Shown here in pieces: positions 1 through 8,009 of a stretch of DNA of 12,494 nt. The stretch is taken from the NCBI GenBank assembly GCA_018374635.1, contig JAHAEW010000091.1, positions 1 to 12,494 on the forward strand, in the 5' to 3' direction. The position numbers and the translations under genes were made by a program. The first letter of the stretch is position 1; each line of letters opens with the position of its first letter. The notes below the pieces were generated by a model. That model saw nothing but the letters and a program-made list of their open reading frames with translations, had not been told where the DNA came from and made no database searches. This DNA comes from Clostridiales bacterium. Lineage in GTDB: Bacteria; Bacillota; Clostridia; Oscillospirales; Oscillospiraceae.

Positions 1-669
1 CCGCATGGCCACGCCCTTGCCGCACCAGCCGTATCCGGCCACCACCACGGTCTTGCCCGCCACCACCAGGTTGGTGGTATGCATGATGGCGTCCCACACC
101 GACTGGCCGGTGCCGTACTTGTTGTCATAGTAGTGCTTGGCTTTGGCGTCGTTGACCGCCATCATGGCGCAGGGCAGAATGCCCTCCCGCTCCCGGGCAC
201 GCAGGCGGAGAATGCCGGTGGTGGTCTCCTCACAGCCGCCGATGAGGTGCTCCCCCAGGTCGGCGCATTTTCCGCCCAGCAGATGGATGAGGTCGCCCCC
301 ATCGTCCACCACCAGGTGGGGCTTGAAGCGCAGGGTCTCGATGAGATGGGCCTCATACTCCTCCGCCGTGGCGCCGTGGATGCCGAAGGTCTCCACCCCC
401 ATGCTGTCCAGCCCCGCGGCCACGTCGTCCTGGGTGGAGAGGGGGTTGGAGCCGGTCAGGCGCACCTCCGCCCCGCCCTTCTGGAGCACATAGCCCAGAT
501 TGGCGGTCTTGGCCTCCAGATGGACGGATACGGCCACCCGCAATCCCGCAAAGGGGCGCTCCCGCTCAAAGCGGGCCTCGATCTCGCCCAGGGCGGGCAT
601 GAAATCCCGCACCCACTGGATCTTCCGGCGGCCGGACTCGGCCAGGGACCTGTCTTTTACGATGCTCAT
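1..669 (-). CDS. ahcY: Adenosylhomocysteinase (SAH hydrolase), N-terminal half; gene runs off the left edge
   Basis: The visible 223 residues are the start of S-adenosylhomocysteine hydrolase, the cytoplasmic NAD-dependent enzyme that splits SAH into adenosine and homocysteine and so relieves product inhibition of methyltransferases. Signatures in order: HLEAKTA at residues 50-56, SNPLSTQDDVAA at 74-85, the active-site DDGGD at 122-126, EETTTG at 147-152, NDAKAKHYYDNKYGTGQS at 173-190 (catalytic Lys/Asp/Asn region) and the NAD-binding GYGWCGKG at 212-219. The wording (HLEAKTA, NKYGTGQS) matches the short archaeal/thermophile/clostridial form rather than the longer eukaryotic/proteobacterial form. 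The ATG at 669 is preceded by AGGAGG about 10 nt upstream; the nearer ATG at 675 is out of frame and stops at once. The NAD-binding and C-terminal parts lie outside the window. Identification is firm; the rest of the gene is not visible. Confidence 0.95.
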   Translation of the reverse strand, partial: MSIVKDRSLAESGRRKIQWVRDFMPALGEIEARFERERPFAGLRVAVSVHLEAKTANLGYVLQKGGAEVRLTGSNPLSTQDDVAAGLDSMGVETFGIHGATAEEYEAHLIETLRFKPHLVVDDGGDLIHLLGGKCADLGEHLIGGCEETTTGILRLRAREREGILPCAMMAVNDAKAKHYYDNKYGTGQSVWDAIMHTTNLVVAGKTVVVAGYGWCGKGVAMR

Positions 670-715
670 GGGGACATGACCTCCTGTTTGTGATGGTATG
701 TTTTCCTTTGGAATG

Positions 716-744
716 ATTATAGCAGACTGCCCGTCAAAAGAAAA
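716..744 (-). promoter_or_regulatory. Likely ahcY promoter
   Basis: The minus strand has a perfect TATAAT -10 at 716-721. At the normal 17-bp distance the -35 position (739-744) reads TTTTCT, which is weak; a better TTGACG at 732-737 is only 10 bp away, too close for a standard sigma-A site. The -35 window lies in the U-tract of the hppA terminator, so terminator and promoter are physically merged. Initiation near 709 would give a roughly 40-nt leader. Confidence 0.5.
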
Positions 745-770
745 CCCCGCGGACCGGAGGGTCCGCGGGG
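735..770 (-). terminator. Intrinsic terminator of hppA
   Basis: A perfect 11-bp stem, CCCCGCGGACC (745-755) with GGTCCGCGGGG (760-770) and a GGAG tetraloop, is followed on the minus strand by TTTTCTTTT. It begins 14 nt after the hppA stop codon. This is a textbook rho-independent terminator insulating hppA from ahcY. Confidence 0.9.
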
Positions 771-784
771 CAGAGTGTGTCCGA

Positions 785-2908
<2,124 letters not shown>

Positions 2909-2976
2909 TTTCCCAACTCCTTTAATCATTTGGAAACCCCGCTAAGGCGCAGCTTCCTTCTCTCTTTGATGCCTTA

Positions 2977-3006
2977 ATCTTAGCGCAAATCCAATGCATT
3001 TTGCAA
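2977..3006 (-). promoter_or_regulatory. Candidate hppA promoter
   Basis: On the minus strand TTGCAA (3001-3006) and TAAGAT (2977-2982) are separated by 18 bp, each matching 4 of 6 consensus bases. They lie about 70 nt upstream of the hppA start in the AT-rich part of the gap. No riboswitch-like structure is apparent in the gap 2909-3118. Confidence 0.45.
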
Positions 3007-3108
3007 GCTCTTCCTGTTCCATAATTGTACTGGCGATATCATTTTTACTCTTTCCACAATTTATATGATTTCATCTATCCATTTTCGTTCATTATTGCCA
3101 ACACTTTT

Positions 3109-3146
3109 CAATAGAAATGCGCCCTTTGTCCGCAGACAAAGGGCGC
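3109..3146 (-). terminator. Hairpin terminator after the exported-protein gene
   Basis: A perfect 12-bp stem GCGCCCTTTGTC (3119-3130) with GACAAAGGGCGC (3135-3146) and a 4-nt loop begins 13 nt beyond the stop of the minus-strand gene ending at 3160. The minus-strand tail is ATTTCTATTG, a weak U-tract, so termination may be incomplete. Confidence 0.6.
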
Positions 3147-3159
3147 GTTTATCTCCGCC

Positions 3160-3858
3160 TTAAATGACCCACTCACTGTGGATCAGGCCCACCAGGTACC
3201 ACTGCTCCTCATAGGCGGAAAACACCAGTTTGAGGGAACACCAGTCAAACCGTTCCTTCTCCGGCTGAATGCCGGGGAAATAGTACTCCACAAAGCGGTC
3301 GTCCGGGAAGATCTCCCGGACGTTCTCCAGGGCGTTGCCGCAGGCCAGCACCCGGTCTACCGCCTGCTCGGGGGCATAGAGATAGTCGGCGTTGTACACA
3401 TAGGTACGGATATACTCCAGTATGGTCAGATTGATCTGATCGCCCACGCCGTCCCGAAATCCCCAGAGATACCGGGTCTTGTCCTCCGCTGCGGCGGCGA
3501 TCTGGTCGGGCAGGAAGCACAGATCGCTCTCCGGGTCCACGGTGGAGTATGGGGTGAAAGTCACACCCTTGACCGGGTGGACCATTTGACTCAATGCGGC
3601 ATAGTCTTCCTCTGACAGGCTCGTCAGCACTTCCTTTGCCCGCTCCAGCAGGAGGGCGTCGTCCCCTGTGTTCAAGGGAGGGCGCGCCGTCTCACGGGAC
3701 GGCGCGGCGCCGCGGCTGGGCAGTGCGGCGGCGGAGGCGGCGCGCATCGTATTGCGCACGGGCAGCTCGCTTCCAAAGAAAAAGCCGCTGGTGCACAGGC
3801 TTCCGATCGCAACGCAGCAGCACAGGGCGAGCGCACACAAGGAAAGGGCCTTTTTCAT
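3160..3858 (-). CDS. Conserved exported protein of unknown function
   Basis: A 232-residue protein with a basic start (MKK) and one hydrophobic segment at about residues 4-28, followed by a low-complexity Ala/Pro/Ser/Arg stretch (36-63) and a folded domain from about 66. It is probably exported or tethered on the outside of the membrane. The hydrophobic segment is Cys-rich, but no Cys has a proper lipobox before it, so a lipoprotein call is not supported. The domain has recognisable blocks: HPVKGVTFTPY (94-104), LWGFRDGVGDQINLTILEYI (131-150), a VEYYFPG-like block (190-196) and WYLVGLIHSEW (220-230). These resemble a widespread group of uncharacterised Bacillus/Clostridium exported proteins, possibly with an NTF2-like fold (recalled, not searched). 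The start at 3858 has GAGG 6 nt upstream; the in-frame ATG at 3876 would overlap that site. I do not know its function. Confidence 0.8.
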   Translation of the reverse strand: MKKALSLCALALCCCVAIGSLCTSGFFFGSELPVRNTMRAASAAALPSRGAAPSRETARPPLNTGDDALLLERAKEVLTSLSEEDYAALSQMVHPVKGVTFTPYSTVDPESDLCFLPDQIAAAAEDKTRYLWGFRDGVGDQINLTILEYIRTYVYNADYLYAPEQAVDRVLACGNALENVREIFPDDRFVEYYFPGIQPEKERFDWCSLKLVFSAYEEQWYLVGLIHSEWVI

Positions 3859-3892
3859 AGGACACCTCGCTTCCATGGGATACAGTTTTCCT

Positions 3893-3921
3893 ATTGTACT
3901 GTACTATGCTCAAAAAGACAA
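3893..3921 (-). promoter_or_regulatory. Promoter of the exported-protein gene
   Basis: The minus strand carries TTGTCT (3916-3921), a 17-bp spacer and TACAAT (3893-3898). That is 4/6 and 5/6 matches to sigma-A consensus at ideal spacing. Initiation near 3886 gives a leader of about 28 nt containing the ribosome binding site. Confidence 0.6.
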
Positions 3922-3961
3922 CAACAAATGGTTACAAAACAGGCGCAGATGTCAAATGTCC

Positions 3962-3990
3962 TTGCGGCTTTCTTCGATCTGTTCTATAAT
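3962..3990 (+). promoter_or_regulatory. Promoter of udp
   Basis: On the plus strand TTGCGG (3962-3967), a 17-bp spacer and a perfect TATAAT (3985-3990) point toward udp, about 100 nt upstream of its start. It diverges from the promoter at 3893-3921, with 40 bp between the two -35 boxes. Confidence 0.6.
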
Positions 3991-4013
3991 AAAGCTGTTC
4001 CAAACCGCACACA

Positions 4014-4046
4014 GGGAGCGGCCTCCTCCTTTTGCGCGCCGCTCTC
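4014..4046 (+). promoter_or_regulatory. Hairpin in the udp leader
   Basis: GGGAGCGGC (4014-4022) pairs with GCCGCTCTC (4038-4046), nine pairs with one G-U, over a 15-nt pyrimidine-rich loop. It lies between the promoter and the ribosome binding site (GAGGTG at 4078-4083) and does not cover the latter. There is no U-tract, so it is not a classic attenuator; it may only affect mRNA stability. Confidence 0.35.
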
Positions 4047-4090
4047 TCCTTCTGAATGGATTCTAATTTGGAAACATGAGGTGATTGTGT

Positions 4091-4864
4091 ATGCATGAGC
4101 ATGAACTGCAATTCCATATCCAGTGTGGGCAGGGCGACGTGGGCCGCTACTGCATCCTGCCCGGCGATCCCGGCCGCTGCGAGAAGATCGCCGCCTACTT
4201 CGACAACCCGGTCAAGGTCCAGTCCAACCGGGAGTACACCACCTACACCGGCACCCTGCTGGGGGAAAAGGTGAGCGTGTGCTCCACCGGCATCGGCGGC
4301 CCCTCCGCCGTCATCGCCATGGAGGAGCTGCACAAGATCGGCGCCGACACCTTTCTCCGGGTAGGCACCTGCGGCGGCATCAACCTGAAGGTCAAGAGCG
4401 ACGACGTGGTCATCGCCACCGGCGCCATCCGCCACGAGGGAGCTAGCCGGGAGTATGCCCCCATCGAGTTCCCCGCCGTGTCCGACTACGAGGTCCAGGA
4501 GGCCCTGGTGGCCGCCGCCAAGGACCTGGGCAAGCCCTGGCACGCCGGCGTGGTCCAGTGCAAGGACTCCTTCTACGGGCAGCACGACCCCAGCCGCATG
4601 CCTGTGTCCTACGAACTGCTCCACAAGTGGGAGGCCTGGAAGCGCCTGGGCGTGCTGGCCTCCGAGATGGAATCGGCCGCCCTCTTCTGCTGCGCCGCCG
4701 CTCTGGGCGTGCGCTGCGGCTCCTGCTTCCACGTGATCTGGAACCAGGAGCGGGAGCTGGCCGGGCTGGATCAAGCCGAGAGCCACGACCTCTCCGCCGC
4801 CATCGAGGTGGGCATCGAGGCCCTGAAAAAACTCATCCTGGCCGACCGGGCCAGGCAGGCATGA
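4091..4864 (+). CDS. udp: Uridine phosphorylase (nucleoside phosphorylase family)
   Basis: A 257-residue cytoplasmic salvage enzyme that splits uridine with phosphate into uracil and ribose-1-phosphate; E. coli Udp is about the same length. Family landmarks are in register with E. coli: GDPGR with R29, NRE with R47, GIGGPS (67-72), LRVGT with R90 and T93 for phosphate, GASREYAPIEFPAV (117-130), the base-binding DSFYGQH (159-165, Gln as in uridine phosphorylase) and SEMES (191-195) for ribose. A few base-site residues differ from E. coli (GQHDPSR in place of GQERYD), as in other clostridial members, so some breadth of nucleoside specificity is possible. The ATG at 4091 has GAGGTG 7 nt upstream; a TTG at 4085 in frame is less likely. 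The gene has its own promoter and a strong terminator, so it is a single-gene unit. Confidence 0.92.
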   Translation: MHEHELQFHIQCGQGDVGRYCILPGDPGRCEKIAAYFDNPVKVQSNREYTTYTGTLLGEKVSVCSTGIGGPSAVIAMEELHKIGADTFLRVGTCGGINLKVKSDDVVIATGAIRHEGASREYAPIEFPAVSDYEVQEALVAAAKDLGKPWHAGVVQCKDSFYGQHDPSRMPVSYELLHKWEAWKRLGVLASEMESAALFCCAAALGVRCGSCFHVIWNQERELAGLDQAESHDLSAAIEVGIEALKKLILADRARQA

Positions 4865-4883
4865 TCCCACACGTCCCCTTTGA

Positions 4884-4930
4884 CCGCTGCCGCGCCGGCA
4901 TTTCTGTCCGGTGCGGCAGCGGGTTTTGAT
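4884..4930 (+). terminator. Intrinsic terminator of udp
   Basis: CCGCTGCCGCGCCGG (4884-4898) pairs with CCGGTGCGGCAGCGG (4908-4922), 15 pairs with one G-U and a 9-nt loop, followed by GTTTTGATT. It starts 20 nt after the udp stop. Confidence 0.85.
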
Positions 4931-4955
4931 TCTCATGTGGAGGAGGTCCTTTCCA

Positions 4956-5231
4956 ATGGAAGAAACCACCGTGGTCCGGCTGGAGGCCTGGTATCTGCTG
5001 GATGAAGAGCATGGCGCGCCCTATCTCTGCCGGGCCCTGGACCTGTCTGAGGGAGACGCCGACATCCTCTCCCGCCTGTCGGACGCCCTCAGCGAGCGGG
5101 ACACGTCCCTGGGTCTGGTGCTGATCGGGGCCGACCTGATGCGGGAGAGCTGCTTTGGAAAACGGCTGCTGGGCGTCCTCACCCAGGCTGCCAACACCAA
5201 CCGGATGCTGCACCTGGTCTTTCGGGACTGA
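4956..5231 (+). CDS. Small protein of unknown function (91 residues)
   Basis: The reading frame starts at 4956 with GGAGGAGG about 9 nt upstream, the best ribosome binding site here; a longer GTG start at 4911 would lie in the udp terminator and is rejected. Codons have GC-rich third positions like neighbouring genes, which supports coding. The product is acidic in its first half (DEEHGAP, LSEGDADILSRLSDALSERD) and ends with an alternating hydrophobic/basic segment (FGKRLLGVLTQAANTNRMLHLVFRD). It has no signal peptide, membrane span or cysteine cluster and is probably a small cytoplasmic alpha/beta protein. I do not recognise the family. It follows the udp terminator with no clear promoter of its own, so expression may depend on read-through or on a promoter I cannot see. 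Confidence 0.6.
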   Translation: MEETTVVRLEAWYLLDEEHGAPYLCRALDLSEGDADILSRLSDALSERDTSLGLVLIGADLMRESCFGKRLLGVLTQAANTNRMLHLVFRD

Positions 5232-5249
5232 GCCTTTGGCTCTCAAAAG

Positions 5250-5279
5250 ACGCTCGCGTTTTGTGCGCGAAGTGTTTTT
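5250..5279 (+). terminator. Weak terminator after the small protein gene
   Basis: ACGCTCGCG (5250-5258) can pair with CGCGA-A-GTGT (5266-5275), nine pairs with one bulged A and one G-U, then TTTTT. It lies 18 nt after the stop codon. The imperfect stem makes this a moderate call. Confidence 0.4.
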
Positions 5280-5282
5280 CCT

Positions 5283-5383
5283 GGGGCACATGTCCCCGTA
5301 AAAAACGGATTTAAACTTTCTTCCGCCGCCTGCGGGCGGCAGAACCCTGTGAGGCTCCCGCGGCAAAGCCCCATAAATCCACG
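5283..5383. other. Structured intergenic element, possible repeat
   Basis: No reading frame is supported here, but complementary segments are dense. GGATTTA (5307-5313) and TAAATCC (5374-5380) can close a structure. Inside lies a GC-rich hairpin, TTC-C-GCCGCC (5321-5330) with GGCGGC-A-GAA (5335-5344), and GGCT/AGCC (5353-5356, 5367-5370). GGGG/CCCC (5283-5286, 5294-5297) lies just outside. This layout resembles a multi-helix fold or an intergenic palindromic repeat. Only one copy is in the window, so repetition is not shown. Confidence 0.35.
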
Positions 5384-5424
5384 GAGTGGGAAAGCGTCCC
5401 AGACGCTTTCCCACTCTTCTTTTA
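5384..5424. terminator. Long hairpin between convergent genes
   Basis: GAGTGGGAAAGCGTC (5384-5398) and GACGCTTTCCCACTC (5402-5416) form a perfect 15-bp stem with a 3-nt loop. On the plus strand it is followed by TTCTTTTAT, making a good terminator in that direction. On the minus strand it begins 22 nt after the feoB stop but lacks a good U-tract; it may still end or stabilise the feo transcript. Confidence 0.65.
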
Positions 5425-5437
5425 TCCACACATAGAC

Positions 5438-7579
5438 TCAGACAAGGCCCAAAAGACGGGCCAGGGCGGCCGTCAGGATGCACAGCCCCATCCCCACCGC
5501 GGTGGGCAGAATCCAGGCCAGCGCCGTCCACTTCCAGCTGCCGCTCTCCTTCCGCACCGTGAGACAGGTGGTGGAGCAGGGCCAGTGGAAGAGGGAGAAG
5601 AGGATCATGCACACCGCGGTCAGCCAGGTCCAGCCGCGCTCCACCAACAGGGCGCGCATCTCCTCCAGCTCTCCCAGTTCCAGCAGGCTTCCGGAGGAGA
5701 GATAAGTCATCAAGATCAGAGGCAGGACGATCTCGTTGGCCGGAAAGCCCAGGAGAAAGGCCATCAGGATGACTCCGTCCATCCCCATCAGCCGCCCCAG
5801 AGGGTCCAGAAAGGCGGTGCAGTGCTGGAGGATGCTCACTCCCTGCACCTCCACATTGGCACACAGCCAGATCACCAGCCCCGCCGGCGCCGCCACCGCC
5901 ACCGCCCGGCCCAGCACGAAGAGGGTGCGGTCCAGGACCGAGCGCACGATCACCTGCCCCACCCTTGGGCGGCGGTAGGGAGGCAGTTCCAGTGTAAAGG
6001 AGGAGGGGGTCCCCTTCAGCACGGTGGCCGAGAGGAGACGGGACACCCAGAAGGTCAGGAGTACTCCCAGAACGATCAGCCCGGTCAGAACGATCGCTGA
6101 ACTTAGTGTTTCCCGCCATCCCCCCGCAGTCCCCACGAAGAACATGGAGATGAGGGCGATCAAAGTGGGAAAACGGCCGTTGCAGGGCACAAAACTGTTG
6201 GTCAGCATGGCGATGAGCCGTTCCCGGGGCGAGTCGATGATGCGGCATCCCGTCACCCCCGCCGCATTGCATCCAAATCCCATGGCCATGGTAAGCGCCT
6301 GCTTTCCGCAGGCATGGGCCTTTTGAAAGGCGTGATCCAGCACAAAGGCCACACGGGGCAGGTACCCAAAATCCTCCAGCAGGGTAAAGAGCGGGAAAAA
6401 GATCGCCATAGGCGGCAGCATGACCCCCACCACCCAGGCCAGGGTGCGGTACACCCCCAGCACCAGCATATCGTGGAGCCACTGGGGCGCCCCCAAATAA
6501 GTAAAGAATGCGCTCAGCCGGTCCTGGAACCAGAACAATCCCTGGGAGAGCAGCTGAGATGGGTAGTTCGCCCCCGCCAAGGTCAGCCAGAACACCCCGG
6601 CCAGCAGTAGCAGCATGACCGGAATCCCGGTCCGGCGGCTGGTGAAGATCCGGTCCAGACGCCGGTCCCGGCGGTGGCTGTCCGCCCGGGTGTGTGACAC
6701 CACCCCGTGGGCGATGTCCTCGGCGCTCCATATGAGGCAGGAGACCAGCCGCTCCCGCAGGAGCTCCCCCTCCAATCCCACCTCGGCCAGCTCGGCGCGC
6801 ACCTCGGTAAGACAGCGGGCGATACCCGGCTCCTCCCGCAGGTCCCGCCCCAGGGAGCGGGTGATAGCTTCCAGCGCGGAGCCCTCCCCGTCCAGCAGGC
6901 GCAGGGCCGTCCAGCGGGGCGGAAGCTCCCCGCACCGCCCGGACACCTGCGTGGTCAGCGCCTCCAGCGCCCGCTCGATGGGCGGGAGATACCGTGGGAG
7001 CCTGGCCTGGGGCGGATGGGCGATCACGTCCTCCACGGCCTCCAGGAGTTCCTCCAGGCCCTCTCCCCGGCCGGCCGCCGTCCCCACCACCGGGACCCCC
7101 AGCCGCCGGGAGAGCTCCGCAAGCTCCACTTGGATCCCCTTCCGCTCGGCCTCATCCAGGAGATTGACGCACACCACTGTTCGGCTGTGGAGCTCCAGCG
7201 TCTGGAGGACCAGGTTGAGGTTGCGTTCCAGGCCGGTGGCGTCGCACACCACCACCGCCGCGTCCGCCCCGCCGAAGCAGAGAAAATCCCGAGCCGCCTC
7301 CTCCTCTGCCGAGCGGGCCTGGAGAGAGTAGGTCCCCGGAAGATCTACCAGAAGATAGCCCCGTCCCCTATGTTCGCACCGCCCCTGGGCAGCCGCCACC
7401 GTCTTTCCCGGCCAGTTCCCGGTGTGCTGCCGCAGATGGGTCAGCCCATTGAAGAGCGTGGATTTCCCCACGTTTGGGTTCCCCGCCAGGGCCACCACCC
7501 GGTCCTCCGGGCTCTCCCGGCGCAGGACCCAGGTCCCCTCCACCGCGCCCGCTCCGGTGGACGCTGCGGTCAGTCCCAT
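5438..7579 (-). CDS. feoB: Ferrous iron transport protein B
   Basis: A 713-residue inner-membrane Fe(II) transporter with an N-terminal GTPase domain. G motifs: GNPNVGKST (33-41, G1), a Thr in GNWPGKT (G2, about 60), DLPG (79-82, G3), NLLD (139-142, G4) and GTAAG (166-170, G5). A helical linker region (about 190-310) leads to the membrane part from about 318, with GFGCN (434-438) and NSFVPCNGRFPTL (461-473), the Cys-containing gate segments typical of clostridial FeoB. A second hydrophobic block runs to the C-terminus. The start at 7579 (MGLTAAS) is chosen because it overlaps the feoA stop by 10 nt, giving translational coupling, with GAGGCGG upstream inside feoA. The frame stays open further upstream, but only as a shadow of feoA. 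No feoC is visible after it. Confidence 0.95.
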   Translation of the reverse strand: MGLTAASTGAGAVEGTWVLRRESPEDRVVALAGNPNVGKSTLFNGLTHLRQHTGNWPGKTVAAAQGRCEHRGRGYLLVDLPGTYSLQARSAEEEAARDFLCFGGADAAVVVCDATGLERNLNLVLQTLELHSRTVVCVNLLDEAERKGIQVELAELSRRLGVPVVGTAAGRGEGLEELLEAVEDVIAHPPQARLPRYLPPIERALEALTTQVSGRCGELPPRWTALRLLDGEGSALEAITRSLGRDLREEPGIARCLTEVRAELAEVGLEGELLRERLVSCLIWSAEDIAHGVVSHTRADSHRRDRRLDRIFTSRRTGIPVMLLLLAGVFWLTLAGANYPSQLLSQGLFWFQDRLSAFFTYLGAPQWLHDMLVLGVYRTLAWVVGVMLPPMAIFFPLFTLLEDFGYLPRVAFVLDHAFQKAHACGKQALTMAMGFGCNAAGVTGCRIIDSPRERLIAMLTNSFVPCNGRFPTLIALISMFFVGTAGGWRETLSSAIVLTGLIVLGVLLTFWVSRLLSATVLKGTPSSFTLELPPYRRPRVGQVIVRSVLDRTLFVLGRAVAVAAPAGLVIWLCANVEVQGVSILQHCTAFLDPLGRLMGMDGVILMAFLLGFPANEIVLPLILMTYLSSGSLLELGELEEMRALLVERGWTWLTAVCMILFSLFHWPCSTTCLTVRKESGSWKWTALAWILPTAVGMGLCILTAALARLLGLV

Positions 7580-7848
7580 GCGCCCACCGCCTCGCCCAGC
7601 AAGGGGAGCTCCTCCCTGCCAAAGAGGCAGACCTCTTCCGCGTCCGCCCGGCGCAGGGCGATGACCGCCCCCCGGAAGGAATAGGCCGCCGGGTCCCCCG
7701 CCGGACTCTTCCCCACACAGGTCACCCGCGTGCCGGGGACCAGCCCCAGATCCATCAGCCGCCGCCTCAGGGCCGAGGCTGCCTCCACCCGGCACACCCG
7801 TGCCTCCTCGCCCACGCGCAGGGCGCTCAGTCGTGGTTGTTCTCTCAT
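7570..7848 (-). CDS. feoA: Ferrous iron transport protein A
   Basis: A 92-residue SH3-like cytoplasmic protein that partners FeoB in Fe(II) uptake. The FeoA pattern is clear: RRRLMDLGLVPGTRV (28-42) and GDPAAYSFRGAVIALRRADA (51-70), the usual RRLxxLGlxPG and GDPxxYxxrGxxiaLR elements. The start at 7848 has GGAGGG 8 nt upstream. The frame could open earlier at the ATG at 7905, adding MLEKCRDCQHHPYVRR-type sequence with two Cys and two His, but the internal ribosome site favours the shorter form. The end overlaps feoB by 10 nt, so the two form one operon. Control probably acts through the upstream region 7849-8009, where dyad sequences lie; no standard Fur or DtxR/IdeR box is recognisable. Confidence 0.92.
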   Translation of the reverse strand: MREQPRLSALRVGEEARVCRVEAASALRRRLMDLGLVPGTRVTCVGKSPAGDPAAYSFRGAVIALRRADAEEVCLFGREELPLLGEAVGAWD

Positions 7849-7881
7849 ATATGAAACCCTCCGGACATATGGATGATGTTG

Positions 7882-7892
7882 GCAGTCTCTGC
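7882..7892. repeat. 11-bp repeat GCAGTCTCTGC, copy 1
   Basis: First of two identical 11-bp sequences in the feoA upstream region. Its outer four bases are self-complementary (GCAG-N3-CTGC), as in a small operator. It lies 34 bp upstream of the feoA start. Confidence 0.4.
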
Positions 7893-7923
7893 ACTTCTCA
7901 AGCATACAGGTATTCAAAGGATC

Positions 7924-7934
7924 GCAGTCTCTGC
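7924..7934. repeat. 11-bp repeat GCAGTCTCTGC, copy 2
   Basis: Second identical copy, 42 bp from the first (start to start), which is four turns of B-DNA, so both would face the same side of the helix. It adjoins the dyad at 7938-7956. Confidence 0.4.
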
Positions 7935-7937
7935 CGG

Positions 7938-7956
7938 GAGGAAACGGAGTTTCCTC
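7938..7956. promoter_or_regulatory. Perfect 8-bp dyad between feoA and the NlpC/P60 gene
   Basis: GAGGAAAC (7938-7945) and GTTTCCTC (7949-7956) are perfect inverted repeats around GGA. The site lies 89 bp from the feoA start and 53 bp from the NlpC/P60 start, in the shared divergent region. It has no U-tract in either direction, so a protein-binding operator is more likely than a terminator. The regulator is unknown. Confidence 0.45.
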
Positions 7957-8009
7957 GTCCTATCCTATGGTGTTCGTTCTCCCGGCGTGCCCCCCAAAAG
8001 GAGTCTGAT

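Noticed and set aside
79..693. A 204-codon plus-strand frame opposite ahcY
   Set aside because: It is a mirror of the well-supported SAH hydrolase reading on the minus strand.
3932..4969. A 345-codon minus-strand frame opposite udp
   Set aside because: Antisense of udp with low-complexity composition; udp has promoter, ribosome site, motifs and terminator.
4833..6935. A 700-codon minus-strand frame spanning the end of udp, the small protein gene and part of feoB
   Set aside because: It is an out-of-phase shadow of feoB running on through the intergenic block; composition is Gly/Ala/Arg/Pro-rich and no motif is present.
7800..8009. Extension of the NlpC/P60 frame upstream to 7800
   Set aside because: This part is the reverse of feoA and its upstream region; the AAAAGGAG ribosome site and hydrophobic signal segment fix the start at 8010.
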